A stretch of 64,000 nt of DNA from Undibacterium piscinae. GTDB lineage: Bacteria; Pseudomonadota; Gammaproteobacteria; Burkholderiales; Burkholderiaceae_D. The position numbers were made by a program, and so were the translations under genes. This document shows, piece after piece, positions 9,145 through 18,024 of the stretch. Under the pieces are notes generated by a model. That model searched no databases, was not told where the DNA came from, and worked only from the letters and a program-made list of their open reading frames with translations. The first letter of the stretch is position 1, and the number at the start of each line of letters is the position of its first letter. The stretch spans positions 1,736,001 to 1,800,000 of the forward strand of contig CP051152.1 in the NCBI GenBank assembly GCA_003970805.2. The letters are read 5' to 3'.

Positions 9145-9202
9145 CTCGAAAGAGCTAAGCCGTGCTATCGCAACCATGTGGACTAAAATCTAGAGCTCAA
9201 GG

Positions 9203-10288
9203 CTAGCCAATGCCTAGACGACGATAAGTGCCGGGCGCACTACCGGTCCACTGCTTAAAGGCGCGGCTAAACGTGGTCGTATCATCGTATCCCAGGCTCA
9301 AACCTATCTCGGCCACCGGCAACTCCGTTTTAATCAGTTGCAAGATGGCCATATCCCGGCGCAACTCATCTTTTACTACTTGAAAACTCGTGCCTTCTTC
9401 CGCCAAACGACGCGACAGCGTACGTACTGAGAAATGCAAGGCCTTGGCGGTCGAAGCTACATTCGTTACAGTCGCCAAGCGCGATTCGAGATAATCGCGA
9501 ATATGGTGGGTCAGTATCTTGGCGGTCGAAGCTACATTCGTTACAGTCGCCAAGCGCGATTCGAGATAATCGCGAATATGGTGGGTCAGTATCTTGTCAT
9601 TAAACGGTACGTACAACCAATCGGCTGGCGCATTACGGAGAAATTGATTCAGCGCACTTTTATCCTGGCGTAGCGGCGCACTCAAATATTCAGTATCGAA
9701 GTACACGGCGGTTGCCGGCTGATCAAAATGTATGGGGCCGGGAAATAAATACACATACTCAGTCGCCCGCGTCGGCCGTGAATAGGAAAAATCGACCTGC
9801 TCCAAAGGTATTTTTCTCCCTATCATCCATGAAGCCACACCGTGAACCAGTTTCAACATCAATTCATGCACTAAGACACGCACACCTTGCGGCGCGACAC
9901 GCTCGACCAAAGCAATGCGCGTGAGACGCTCGCCACGCTGAATTTCAAACCCCATATCGTCCAGTACCAAGCGAAAAAAACTTACGAATCTATGCAAAGC
10001 GATGTCCAGATTAGGCGCGTCCAACATTCCCAGACAGAGAAATTTAAGTGTACCGTTACGCAAGGGTCTGGAAAAAAAACCCGGTGTCTCATCGTCTAAC
10101 AGCAGTGCCGTCTGGCGCAATAAAGTGGAAAATTGCTCTATCGTGATACGCCCGCCCTGCTCGGCCAGCAATTCAGGGGCGATTTCAGCCTTGGCGATCA
10201 GGCGCTGTGTTAACACGGCATCAGCACGAAAACCCTCTAGTAAATCGTTGGCAAGACCAATCGATATGGTAGAGCTCTGGCGATTCAT
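9203..10288 (-). CDS. AraC-family regulator with a duplicated 25-residue segment
   Basis: The 361-residue protein has an N-terminal AraC sensor domain (about 15-200) and a C-terminal double helix-turn-helix ending FKQWTGSAPGTYRRLG. Between them the 25-residue stretch ILTHHIRDYLESRLATV...STAK occurs twice in tandem, because of an exact 75-bp DNA duplication at 9443-9592. The copied part contains the linker and the first helices of the first helix-turn-helix (TNVASTAKAL), so the DNA-binding domain starts with an extra partial copy. The frame is kept. The usual length of the family is about 335-340 residues, which matches this protein minus one repeat. It is divergent from the beta-helix lipoprotein gene and is the likely regulator of that locus. 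Whether it still binds DNA is open. Confidence 0.9.
   Translation of the reverse strand: MNRQSSTISIGLANDLLEGFRADAVLTQRLIAKAEIAPELLAEQGGRITIEQFSTLLRQTALLLDDETPGFFSRPLRNGTLKFLCLGMLDAPNLDIALHRFVSFFRLVLDDMGFEIQRGERLTRIALVERVAPQGVRVLVHELMLKLVHGVASWMIGRKIPLEQVDFSYSRPTRATEYVYLFPGPIHFDQPATAVYFDTEYLSAPLRQDKSALNQFLRNAPADWLYVPFNDKILTHHIRDYLESRLATVTNVASTAKILTHHIRDYLESRLATVTNVASTAKALHFSVRTLSRRLAEEGTSFQVVKDELRRDMAILQLIKTELPVAEIGLSLGYDDTTTFSRAFKQWTGSAPGTYRRLGIG
9443..9596. repeat. Perfect 75-bp tandem direct duplication inside an AraC gene
   Basis: Copy one is 9443-9517 and copy two is 9518-9592, identical at all 75 positions. The first four bases of a third unit follow (9593-9596). Because 75 is a multiple of three, the reading frame of the AraC gene is intact. 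Perfect identity points to a recent slippage or unequal-exchange event. Confidence 0.97.
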
Positions 10289-10681
10289 GAATTAGTGCAG
10301 CGCAACATATTACCTCGATATATTTTGGCACGAATTGTACATATTTAGGCTTGTTCTGCAATTATAAAAAACCTCGCTGGCTCTATAATAATTCAATGGT
10401 TATCAATAACAAATTGCTAAACACGTCGAATTAAGTAGAGTTATATTATAAATATATTCCTACCTGATATGGCACACAATATCGATTTAACCTAAACCAA
10501 GCAAGAAAATAATTACAAGTAAAAAATTTTCGCAAAGCATAAAAATGCTGTTTTTTTGTTTTAGCGTGAAAATTTCAATGCTGCATTGCGATAAGTGCTG
10601 ATTCGACATTTATTTTTCTTTTTTTTGAATGTCAGTCCTTGCATTTGAATTACCCATAATAAAACTACTGGAGACACCTGT
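10289..10681. promoter_or_regulatory. AT-rich divergent intergenic region (AraC / beta-helix gene)
   Basis: This 393-bp gap holds no plausible gene. It is much more AT-rich than its surroundings and should contain the promoters for the divergent AraC gene and for the beta-helix lipoprotein. A Shine-Dalgarno GGAG at 10670-10673 sits eight bases before the ATG at 10682. A CATAAT hexamer at about 10654-10660 is a candidate -10 box. No clear AraC operator repeat was recognised. Confidence 0.5.
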
Positions 10682-12166
10682 ATGAGAAATACGTCCTACA
10701 TTCACCGCTTTCCGCTGACAGCACTAGCTACCGCTGCCATTCTCACACTGGCCAGTTGCGGTGGCAGTGACAGTCCGAACACCAGCACTACGCCGACACC
10801 GCCTGCCGCAATAGAAGTCATCGTCACTGCCGCGCAGATGAATGACAGCGACATGAGTAATATCCTATTCCGTCTGAAAGAAGGCTCGACGCTGGTGCTA
10901 CCAGCCGGAAAATTTCAGTTTGATCGTCCTTTAATCATGAACACCCACGGTGTCACGATTATAGGAAAAGGCAACGGCACCAATCCTAGTATCGATACGA
11001 TTTTATCGTTTAAGGATGCCAGTTCGCGTAATGGCTTGCAGATCAGTAACGTCAAAACGGTTACCTTGAAAAATTTTGCCGTCGAAGATGCGGCTGGTAA
11101 TGCTGTATTTGTCTCCGCTTCGACCAATGTGACTATGGATGGTCTGCGGGCCGAATGGATGATCAATCCTACCCTGACTTCGAAAATGGCTTATGGCTTG
11201 TATCCGGTTAACTCGGACAATATCATCGTCAAAAACTGTAAGGTGATAGGCTCTGAGGATGCCGGCATTTATGTCGGCCAATCACAAAATATTGTGGTCA
11301 GTAACAATGAAGTGTATCTAAACGTGGCTGGCGTAGAAATAGAAAACTCGCTCAATGCCATCGTCGAAAACAATAATTTGCATAACAACACCGGCGGCGT
11401 CTTGGTGTTTTCACTGCCAGGCACCTATCGCTTTAAGAAGGGCTCCGGCGTTCTAATACAAAACAATAACATCCACGATAACAACACCCCGGTGGCCGCC
11501 AATGCCTCCGGCTTTGTGACCTCAGTGCCACCCGGCACCGGCATCATGGTATTAGCTGCCGACGATACAGAAATCAGAGGCAACATCATCAAGAACCACA
11601 AAACTACCGGTATTTTGGCACTGAGCTATCAGACCACGGGTTTCACCATCAACGATCCGGATTACAACCCCTTTATACACAGTCTGTACGCGCATCATAA
11701 TACCGTCTCAGAATCGGGTTATGCACCAGGCGGTGCCTTCAATACCGACCTAAAACCTGTAGTGGACGGCTTGTTTGCGCAGTTAAGCGCGGCTGGACTG
11801 CCAGTGCAAATGCCCTATGGCATATGGGACGGCATCCTCGATCCGGCAAAAAGCACAGGACTCATCCCTCTGCCGGGCATGGGAGGCTTGGGCATAGGCG
11901 GGGTTGCCAGCGATAGCAGCCGCATTTGCATCAAAAACAACACTTCCTTAGACACTCCGTTTATCGACAAAGTGATCTCCTACGAGACCTTAGATCTTAA
12001 TTTAATCGGATTAAAACTAGGTGCATCGGTGCAGGCTGGAGAAACACCGCCGGAAGCGATTGCCGGTATACCGACCGAATACTTGCAGCCGACCTTCCCT
12101 TCGTCACCACGCATGGACTGTCAGTTGACGCTGCCAGCGATTCCAGCTTTTCCCAAAATTAATTAA
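10682..12166 (+). CDS. Parallel beta-helix repeat lipoprotein (TIGR03805-like)
   Basis: The 494-residue protein starts with a lipoprotein signal peptide (lipobox LASC, Cys at about residue 26) followed by a Ser/Thr/Pro linker. From about residue 45 to 340 it shows the short degenerate repeats of a right-handed parallel beta-helix, with frequent stacks such as VENNNLHNNTGGV, VSNNEVYLNVAGVEI and IQNNNIHDN. Members of this family (TIGR03805) are known to occur next to a second exported protein family (TIGR03806, also called SO2930-family diheme cytochromes). The function of the pair is not established. That partner gene follows 88 bases downstream here but is broken. The protein therefore probably sits in the outer envelope without its partner. 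The AraC gene upstream is the likely regulator. Confidence 0.85.
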   Translation: MRNTSYIHRFPLTALATAAILTLASCGGSDSPNTSTTPTPPAAIEVIVTAAQMNDSDMSNILFRLKEGSTLVLPAGKFQFDRPLIMNTHGVTIIGKGNGTNPSIDTILSFKDASSRNGLQISNVKTVTLKNFAVEDAAGNAVFVSASTNVTMDGLRAEWMINPTLTSKMAYGLYPVNSDNIIVKNCKVIGSEDAGIYVGQSQNIVVSNNEVYLNVAGVEIENSLNAIVENNNLHNNTGGVLVFSLPGTYRFKKGSGVLIQNNNIHDNNTPVAANASGFVTSVPPGTGIMVLAADDTEIRGNIIKNHKTTGILALSYQTTGFTINDPDYNPFIHSLYAHHNTVSESGYAPGGAFNTDLKPVVDGLFAQLSAAGLPVQMPYGIWDGILDPAKSTGLIPLPGMGGLGIGGVASDSSRICIKNNTSLDTPFIDKVISYETLDLNLIGLKLGASVQAGETPPEAIAGIPTEYLQPTFPSSPRMDCQLTLPAIPAFPKIN

Positions 12167-12254
12167 GCTCTTTTGAGCCAGCAACAAAGCTCATACGTAT
12201 GACACGGAAGTCCCGCACTTCCCATCCAATTTTTGCTCGTTAGGAGTTAAGACC

Positions 12255-12704
12255 ATGAACTACAGATTAAAATTTTATAAAACCGTACTATTAAGTAGCG
12301 CGATACTTCTAAGCAGCATACTGACAGGCTGCGGCAGCTCCAGCACTAGCGACACTGCCGTCCCAGGTTCAGACATCAAGGTATTCGATCGCGCCAATGT
12401 GCCGGATAAATTATCCAGCTGGAATTTACTGCAGAGTGACGGCAAACTGATGAAACTCAATCTGGCCACCGTGCCTTATGATTTGAACTCGACTTTGTTT
12501 TCCGATTACGCCAGTAAATTGCGCTAAGGGCGGCAAAATCACCTATAACGGCAATGGCGCAGATCCCTTTGATTTTCCTAACGGTTCGGTCATTGTTAAA
12601 ACTTTTTACTATCCGAAAGCCAGCGCCAATGATGCCAGCTACATCGGTGCGCAAGCGGTCAGCCATCAAACCGTGCAAGGCGATAGTCTGGACTTGAGCA
12701 AAAA
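12255..12704 (+). pseudogene. Remnant of an SO2930/TIGR03806-family diheme cytochrome lipoprotein
   Basis: The first 90 codons read a lipoprotein signal peptide (LTGC) and a mature start ending VPYDLNSTLFSDYASKLR, then a stop at 12525. The downstream sequence continues the same family in another frame (FDFPNGSVIVKTFYYPKA and so on) up to about 12704. Family members have a few extra residues between the two parts, so a small deletion of about 14 bases, with loss of frame, explains the stop. This estimate rests on memory of the family pattern. After about 12704 the sequence changes abruptly into the 3' end of a gene on the other strand, so the C-terminal two thirds, where the CxxCH haem motifs would be, are gone. 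The gene cannot make a working cytochrome. Confidence 0.8.
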
Positions 12705-13677
12705 GCTAAGCGAAAACGCCCGCTCCTGCTTCTCCATTTCTACCCAGCGCTCGCTCTGCACCAGGGCGATTTTTTCAAATACCTCAGTCTCAATCTTGAA
12801 CTGATAGGGGCGATCCAACTTCAGCTTAAATTCCAGCGGTGCCTGCCGTATCGTCGCGACCTGGTAGGGCAAATCAAAGGTATGCACGAAGCTACCAGTG
12901 AAGTCCGGCTTCCTGGTGGTTTCCCAGGCTTCGCTGGCGGAGATCTGATTATGGAAAAAGGTCGGTTCTACCATAGGCAGAGACTCGAATTCCTGCTGAG
13001 ACAGATGTGGCGTGCGCTGCAATTGCCAGCGCTCTTCGGCTGGCAAATGGCTAAACACAAATTGCTCGGGCGGCGCCAGAAAAAATCCCTCGGACAGCAC
13101 CTTACTGTATTTACCATCCTTGACATAGCCTGCGCCCGGGCGGCGCCAGAAAAAATCCCTCGGACAGCACCTTACTGTATTTACCAGCGTCTATCATGCG
13201 CCACTCGCCATCGACTTTGACGGCATTCCAGACATGGTTGGGTTTATCGAAATGCGTGCCCTGCACCGTCCCATACGATTTAGCGTAGCCGGAAATACTC
13301 TTGACCTCTAACCCGGCCAAGGTCGCCAGCTCTTCGAATAAAGAGGCAAAGCCACCGCAGACGCTCATGCGTTTCTTTAGCACTTCATCGCTGCTCATGA
13401 CAACCACATTGCCGCTGAGGAAGGCATCGACATCGTAATCTATACGATCGCTGATCCAGCGATAGATGGCGCGTACTTTCTCGGTGTCGCTATGAAAATT
13501 CTGTGCCAGATAAGTTGCCAGCGCTTTACTGCTGATCTCCAGCTCAGGGCTGGCGGCCAAAGCATGGGCATCAATCGCGGCACGCCTTTTTTCATCAATC
13601 TCGTGGCTGTAAGAGAGCGGGCCTAGCAACATCAGTATCGCGGACACGATACCCGGAGCAAAACGGAATAAGCGCAT
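12705..13677 (-). pseudogene. Transglutaminase-like exported protein, broken by an insertion-duplication and a 3' truncation
   Basis: From the ATG at 13677 (Shine-Dalgarno GAGG six bases upstream) the reverse strand reads a signal peptide and a transglutaminase-core domain with the catalytic Cys in VCGGFASLFEELA, His in HVWNAVKVDG and Asp in MIDAG. At about 13140 the frame breaks because a 50-bp segment is present twice (13067-13116 and 13137-13186). The first reading ends in LAPPGRRLCQGW. The rest (EQFVFSHLPAEERWQLQR onward) continues in another frame. The 3' end runs into the cytochrome remnant at about 12705 with no family-like ending. Two separate lesions therefore inactivate it. Transglutaminase-like proteins of this type are cysteine proteases or amidases of unknown substrate. 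Confidence 0.8.
13067..13186. repeat. 50-bp direct repeat with 20-bp spacer in the transglutaminase pseudogene
   Basis: The 50 bases at 13067-13116 recur without change at 13137-13186. The 20 bases between them (13117-13136) contain the sequence that, on the coding strand, would have preceded the original copy. Compared with a reconstructed intact reading frame, about 55 extra bases are present, which shifts the frame. Confidence 0.95.
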
Positions 13678-13881
13678 GATGAACCTCGTAAAGAGTGATA
13701 CATAAGCTAAGACCATAGACCAAGGCCAAGACGGCGGTGACCATGAGTCAGTATCCTCCGGCCCGCATGCCAGGTCAATTGCAGATTTTCAAGACAAAAA
13801 GCACTCCATTGGGCTAGCCAGGCCAGCCGCTTTCAGGCATGCTTGCGACCCCGTTCAAAACCAGTTTCCGAAAGAATTTTC

Positions 13882-14781
13882 ATGACACGCCAGAGTTTCC
13901 GTGCTGATTTATTAATGTTGTTTATCGCCATGATCTGGGGTTCGACTTTTGTGGCGCAACGCTTGGGCATGGATGCGGTCGGGCCATTTTTCTATTCTGC
14001 GGCACGCTTCCTGCTAGGTGCGATGCTGCTATTGCCACTGGTGTATTACCGCGGCAAGGAAGAAAACGGCGCCACCGCCAGCCTGTGGCGTGACGGCACC
14101 GTGCTCGGCCTGATCATCGCGGTAGGAATCAACCTGCAGCAAGTGGGCTTGCAATATACGTCGATCGCCAATGCAGGCTTCATTACCAGCCTATACGTTG
14201 TCATTGTCCCCGTCATAGGCATATTTTTACGCCACAGCATGCACAGGGCGACTTGGGCCGGGGTTTTTCTGGCGGTAGCCGGTATGTATTTCCTCAGTGT
14301 CAAAGGAAATTTTGAGGTTGCCAAAGGCGACTGGCTGCAATTAACCGGTACCTTTGCCTGGGCTGCGCACGTCATTTTGCTGTCCTCCTTATCCAGAAAT
14401 CACGACCCTATCCGTTTATCGGTGGTGCAGTTTTTCGTCTGTGGTATGGCTTGCCTGCTGCTGTCGCTGATCTTTGAACCGATCGCTTCGCAGCATGTAG
14501 TCCAGGCCGTGCCAGCCATCCTGTATGGCGGCGTGTTGTCGGTAGGCTTGGGTTATACCTTGCAGGTATTTGCCCAACGCAATGCGATTCCCTCCCACGC
14601 GGCGATCATTTTCAGCATGGAATCGGTATTTGGCGCACTGGCGGCCTGGCTGGTGCTGGGCGAAACCCTGAGTGCGCGAGCCATCTTTGGCTGCGCACTG
14701 ATGCTAAGCGGGATGCTGATTGCGCAACTGGTGCCGCTGTATCTGCAAAAAACCCCGCCAAGCGAACCGCATCCGCATTGA
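13882..14781 (+). CDS. EamA/DMT-superfamily inner-membrane transporter
   Basis: A 299-residue protein with ten predicted transmembrane helices in two EamA halves. The first half opens with LLMLFIAMIWGSTFVAQRLG, where the WGS-F motif is typical of the family. The second half ends with HAAIIFSMESVFGALAAWLVLGE, the conserved late-helix signature. Members of the drug/metabolite transporter superfamily usually export amino acids, metabolites or purines. The substrate cannot be told here. The ATG at 13882 is preferred to the upstream TTG at 13843 because the hydrophobic core begins soon after it and a purine-rich stretch lies just before it. It is a single gene with no clear operon partner. Confidence 0.88.
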   Translation: MTRQSFRADLLMLFIAMIWGSTFVAQRLGMDAVGPFFYSAARFLLGAMLLLPLVYYRGKEENGATASLWRDGTVLGLIIAVGINLQQVGLQYTSIANAGFITSLYVVIVPVIGIFLRHSMHRATWAGVFLAVAGMYFLSVKGNFEVAKGDWLQLTGTFAWAAHVILLSSLSRNHDPIRLSVVQFFVCGMACLLLSLIFEPIASQHVVQAVPAILYGGVLSVGLGYTLQVFAQRNAIPSHAAIIFSMESVFGALAAWLVLGETLSARAIFGCALMLSGMLIAQLVPLYLQKTPPSEPHPH

Positions 14782-14990
14782 GTCGTCCTTACTACCATTG
14801 ATCATTATTTTGATTTGATGCAATCGATAGCGCCAACACGCAGTCCCTATGCGACTTTGCGGCATGCATGGCCTGCCAACCGCAGCGGTATTGGCTGCTG
14901 GCAATGGCCTATTTTTTTAAAATGCCGGTAGAAAAACTCAGTATCCATTACAATTGCCCCTTCACGTCGTCACAAATTATCTAGTCCGCC

Positions 14991-15320
14991 TTGCAAACCC
15001 GTCACGTATCACCTGCTAAGTTCGCTGCCATTTTTATGGCGCTGCTACTGTTGTTCACGCAACAGATGGGTTTTGCGCACGCCATTTCGCATCTGTCCGA
15101 GCTTAATTCCGGCTCAGTGCAGGTCAAGCAAATGCCGCCGGAACAAGCTTGCGATCACTGCCTGGCGTTTGCCCAGGTCGGCTCGGCCTTAAGTAGTGAT
15201 CCCGCCTCTTTCAAGGCCACAGCAATTGCTGCGGAAGTGGCTCTGGGGAGCGTGACACAAGGCCGTATCTCCAGAACTGTCTGCGTCTTTCAGTCACGCG
15301 CACCGCCTGCAGTTAATTAG
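14991..15320 (+). CDS. Small exported DUF2946-like protein
   Basis: A 109-residue protein with an N-terminal hydrophobic segment (FMALLLLFTQQMGFAHA) that looks like a signal peptide or single membrane anchor. It has a CxxC pair in ACDHCLAFAQ (about 56-65) and ends in SRAPPAVN. The pattern (short signal, HC/CxxC middle, C-terminal RAPP) is that of DUF2946-type proteins, which are often found near metal-related TonB receptors. The next small gene downstream ends its core with the same SRAPP motif, so the two are likely paralogues. A ZnuD-like receptor follows. A role in metal handling is inference. The start is uncertain: TTG at 14991 or ATG at 15036. Confidence 0.6.
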   Translation: MQTRHVSPAKFAAIFMALLLLFTQQMGFAHAISHLSELNSGSVQVKQMPPEQACDHCLAFAQVGSALSSDPASFKATAIAAEVALGSVTQGRISRTVCVFQSRAPPAVN

Positions 15321-15404
15321 AGTCATCAACATCCATATCTTGAGTCCGCACCTATTGGCGTCCGGCTCAGGCTTTGCCTTACTCTAATTACCATCAGGAA
15401 CATC

Positions 15405-15503
15405 ATGTTCAAGAATACCGTGTTAGCGACGGCGCTTGCCGCCGCATTCGTCGTACCCGTGTGTACCGTCACTCACAGTGACGCCCCTCGTCTCATTCGC
15501 TGA
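15405..15503 (+). CDS. Possible 32-residue peptide or truncated gene start
   Basis: An ATG at 15405 is preceded by AGGAA at a good distance and begins MFKNTVLATALAAAFVVPVC, which looks like a complete signal peptide. A TGA at 15501 follows 12 codons later. This could be the 5' stump of an exported protein gene lost by deletion, or a chance reading. It lies between the two DUF2946-like genes. Confidence 0.3.
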   Translation: MFKNTVLATALAAAFVVPVCTVTHSDAPRLIR

Positions 15504-15563
15504 GGCCATTGATATGTACGGTTTCAATGAGATCGCAACACATCTGATTGCGAGCGAACTGCG

Positions 15564-15980
15564 ATGATGCGTAATCGCATTAGGGTTTTTTTCATTGCGA
15601 TATTGATGCCTGCAATCTTGCTGGCTCAAATGTCGGGTCTTGCGCATCGACTTGATCACGCACAGTGGCCTAACGGCAAGCCGCTCTATGCTAAGGCCGA
15701 TAGTCGTTTTGCCGTAGAAAATCCGGATGGGCAGCACCGCCCCGTTCATTCATGTTCGCTATTCGATGCAGGAACAGTCACCGAATGTCTGCACGCGTCA
15801 CCATCACTATCACCTGACGACAACGGCAACTACAGTCCGCCACGCCATAACGGGCATAGTGCCTGGATTACGCCACCACCGATCTACTTTTCCTCACGTG
15901 CACCGCCTCGGGCTGCCGCTATACCGGGGCCATTTCGGCCACAAGATTTTTTATCATTCGGCCAGTATCAGCTGGCTTAA
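15564..15980 (+). CDS. Second small exported DUF2946-like protein
   Basis: A 138-residue protein with an N-terminal signal-like segment (VFFIAILMPAILLAQMSGLAH), several His and Cys residues (HRLDHAQW, HSCSLFDAG, ECLHAS, PPRHNGHSAW) and a SRAPPRAAA motif at about residues 112-120 shared with the gene at 14991. Such proteins are too short to be enzymes and may bind metal in the periplasm or be membrane-tethered. The stop is 25 bases before the ATG of the ZnuD-like receptor, so the two are probably co-transcribed. No experimental role is known to me for this family. Confidence 0.65.
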   Translation: MMRNRIRVFFIAILMPAILLAQMSGLAHRLDHAQWPNGKPLYAKADSRFAVENPDGQHRPVHSCSLFDAGTVTECLHASPSLSPDDNGNYSPPRHNGHSAWITPPPIYFSSRAPPRAAAIPGPFRPQDFLSFGQYQLA

Positions 15981-16005
15981 TTAAAAGTAAATTTCAGGAA
16001 TTGTT

Positions 16006-18024
16006 ATGTTTTTTCAAAAAACCGTCTTCACCCGCACCACACTCGCTGCCCTCGCCTCCTTATCCGCCTCCATGGCGGGCGGCGCGCATGCACAGACCGC
16101 GCCGGTCAATTCCGTCACAGTCACCGCCAATCCGCTGGGCAGGGACGAAAGTATGCAAATACTTACACCGACCACCGTTTTATCCGGCCCAGACTTACGC
16201 AACAAAATCGGTAGCTCATTGGGGGAAACCTTGGGAAGCGAATTAGGAGTTACCGCCTCCGGTTTTGGTGCGGGGGCCTCACGTCCCATCATTCGCGGCC
16301 TGGAAGGGCCGCGCGTCAAAATTTTGCAGAATGGCATGGCCGTCGCCGATGTCTCAAGCTTATCGAACGATCATGCCGTAGCCAGCGAAAGTGCAACCGC
16401 CCAGCAAATCGAAATCCTTCGTGGCCCAGCGGCGCTGCTATATGGCAGCGGTGCCATTGGTGGCTTGGTGAACGTGGTGGACGATAGGATTCCCCGGCAT
16501 TTAAGCAAAGAACTCAATGGCGAAGCTGAAATACGTTACGGTTCGGTGAGTCAGGAAAAGAGCCTGTCTTTCTTCATTGACGGATCCAGCGGCGATATCG
16601 GACTACATCTGGACGGTAACGCCCGAGACACCGGCAACTACAAAATTCCCGGATTCAGCGAACAAGCTAATCCAGCATCAGGAAGCGGCACGCTAGCCAA
16701 CAGTTTCACCCGGGAATCTAGTCTGGGACTTGGCGTCTCACTGATACAGGCATGGGGCCATGTGGGGGCATCAGTACAAACCATGGATGACCATTACGGT
16801 ATCCCTACGGAAGAAAGATCTTTTATCGATTTAACGCAAAACCGTTACGACCTAGATGCGGCCATCAAAGCGCCGATTTCAGGATTTGATATGCTGTCAG
16901 TTAAGCTCGCGTCCAGTGATTACAAACACACTGAAAAACAAGAAGATGGCACTGCACTGACAGATTTCCGCAATCGCTCCTTGGAAACCCGCATTAGTCT
17001 GGCGCATAGCAATTGGTCAGGATGGGAGGGGAGCTGGGGACTGCAGACTGAAAATACCAAGTTCTCTGCCTTATCAGCCAGCACCGGGCGCGCAGATACA
17101 GTGCCGACCACAAAGTCAAGTTCACTCGCAGCCTTCTTTGTAGAGCAACGCAGTTTTGGCGATGTATTGGGTAGTGCCGGTGCCAGAATTGAGAAAATCG
17201 AAAGAACCCCGGAAGCGCAATATGGATTACCGACTCGCGACTTTACGCTCAAGTCAGCATCTCTTGGCGCTTTATGGCAATTTACCAAAGGCTATGGCTT
17301 AGGCACTAGCTTTTCCATCGCACAACGGGCACCAACGACAGAAGAGCTCTACTCAAATGGCCCGCATGAATCTACCGCCACGTTTGATATCGGCAACAAC
17401 AATCTTAAGATTGAGAAATCACGCAATCTAGAAGTCAGCCTGCAAAAAACATCGGGCATAATCCGCTGGAAAATCAATGCGTTTATGAATAAGGTGAATA
17501 ATTATGTGTACGGAAATACCAAGGGCATCACAGTAGACGACGAAGGTAATCCAGATCCTGCCGGTGAGTTCATTGCACGAAATTGGGATCAGGCAGCGGC
17601 AACGATACGCGGCGGTGAAGCGGAGCTGAGCTATAACCAACATGGCGAAGGTTGGTCGGTGCGCGGATTTGCCGATACATCGCGTGGTACCCTTGATAAT
17701 CTTGGCAACCTTCCCTTGCAGCCAGCCAATCGCGTCGGACTAGAGATAGGCTACAAACATTCCGGCTGGAGAACCAGCCTGAACGCACTGCACGCACAAA
17801 GCCAGTCGCGCCTCGCCAGCTTTGAGCATTACTCGACACCTGCGTTTACAAAACTCGACCTTAATGTCGCGTATTCACATCCCTACATGAATAGTCAGAT
17901 TACCTGGTTTATGCAAGCGAAAAACTTACTCAATCAGGACATACGTTTAGCCACCTCAGTACTGAAAGAGACTGTGCCACAACCTATGCGGGGACTGATC
18001 GCGGGGGTCAGGGCAACATTTTAA
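16006..18024 (+). CDS. znuD: ZnuD-like TonB-dependent outer-membrane receptor
   Basis: The 672-residue protein has a signal peptide (cleavage about AHA-QT, residue 28), a plug domain and a 22-strand barrel ending in the terminal phenylalanine (GVRATF). The plug carries the features of zinc receptors of the ZnuD group: NPLGRDESMQILTPTTVL, then SLGETLGSELGVTASGFG, ASRPIIRGLEGPRVKILQNG, LSNDHAVASE and LRGPAALLYGSGAIGGLVNV. ZnuD imports zinc across the outer membrane with energy from TonB-ExbBD. The His-rich external loop of the meningococcal protein is not obvious here. Two small Cys/His proteins upstream support a metal role. No Zur box could be recognised with confidence. Confidence 0.82.
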   Translation: MFFQKTVFTRTTLAALASLSASMAGGAHAQTAPVNSVTVTANPLGRDESMQILTPTTVLSGPDLRNKIGSSLGETLGSELGVTASGFGAGASRPIIRGLEGPRVKILQNGMAVADVSSLSNDHAVASESATAQQIEILRGPAALLYGSGAIGGLVNVVDDRIPRHLSKELNGEAEIRYGSVSQEKSLSFFIDGSSGDIGLHLDGNARDTGNYKIPGFSEQANPASGSGTLANSFTRESSLGLGVSLIQAWGHVGASVQTMDDHYGIPTEERSFIDLTQNRYDLDAAIKAPISGFDMLSVKLASSDYKHTEKQEDGTALTDFRNRSLETRISLAHSNWSGWEGSWGLQTENTKFSALSASTGRADTVPTTKSSSLAAFFVEQRSFGDVLGSAGARIEKIERTPEAQYGLPTRDFTLKSASLGALWQFTKGYGLGTSFSIAQRAPTTEELYSNGPHESTATFDIGNNNLKIEKSRNLEVSLQKTSGIIRWKINAFMNKVNNYVYGNTKGITVDDEGNPDPAGEFIARNWDQAAATIRGGEAELSYNQHGEGWSVRGFADTSRGTLDNLGNLPLQPANRVGLEIGYKHSGWRTSLNALHAQSQSRLASFEHYSTPAFTKLDLNVAYSHPYMNSQITWFMQAKNLLNQDIRLATSVLKETVPQPMRGLIAGVRATF

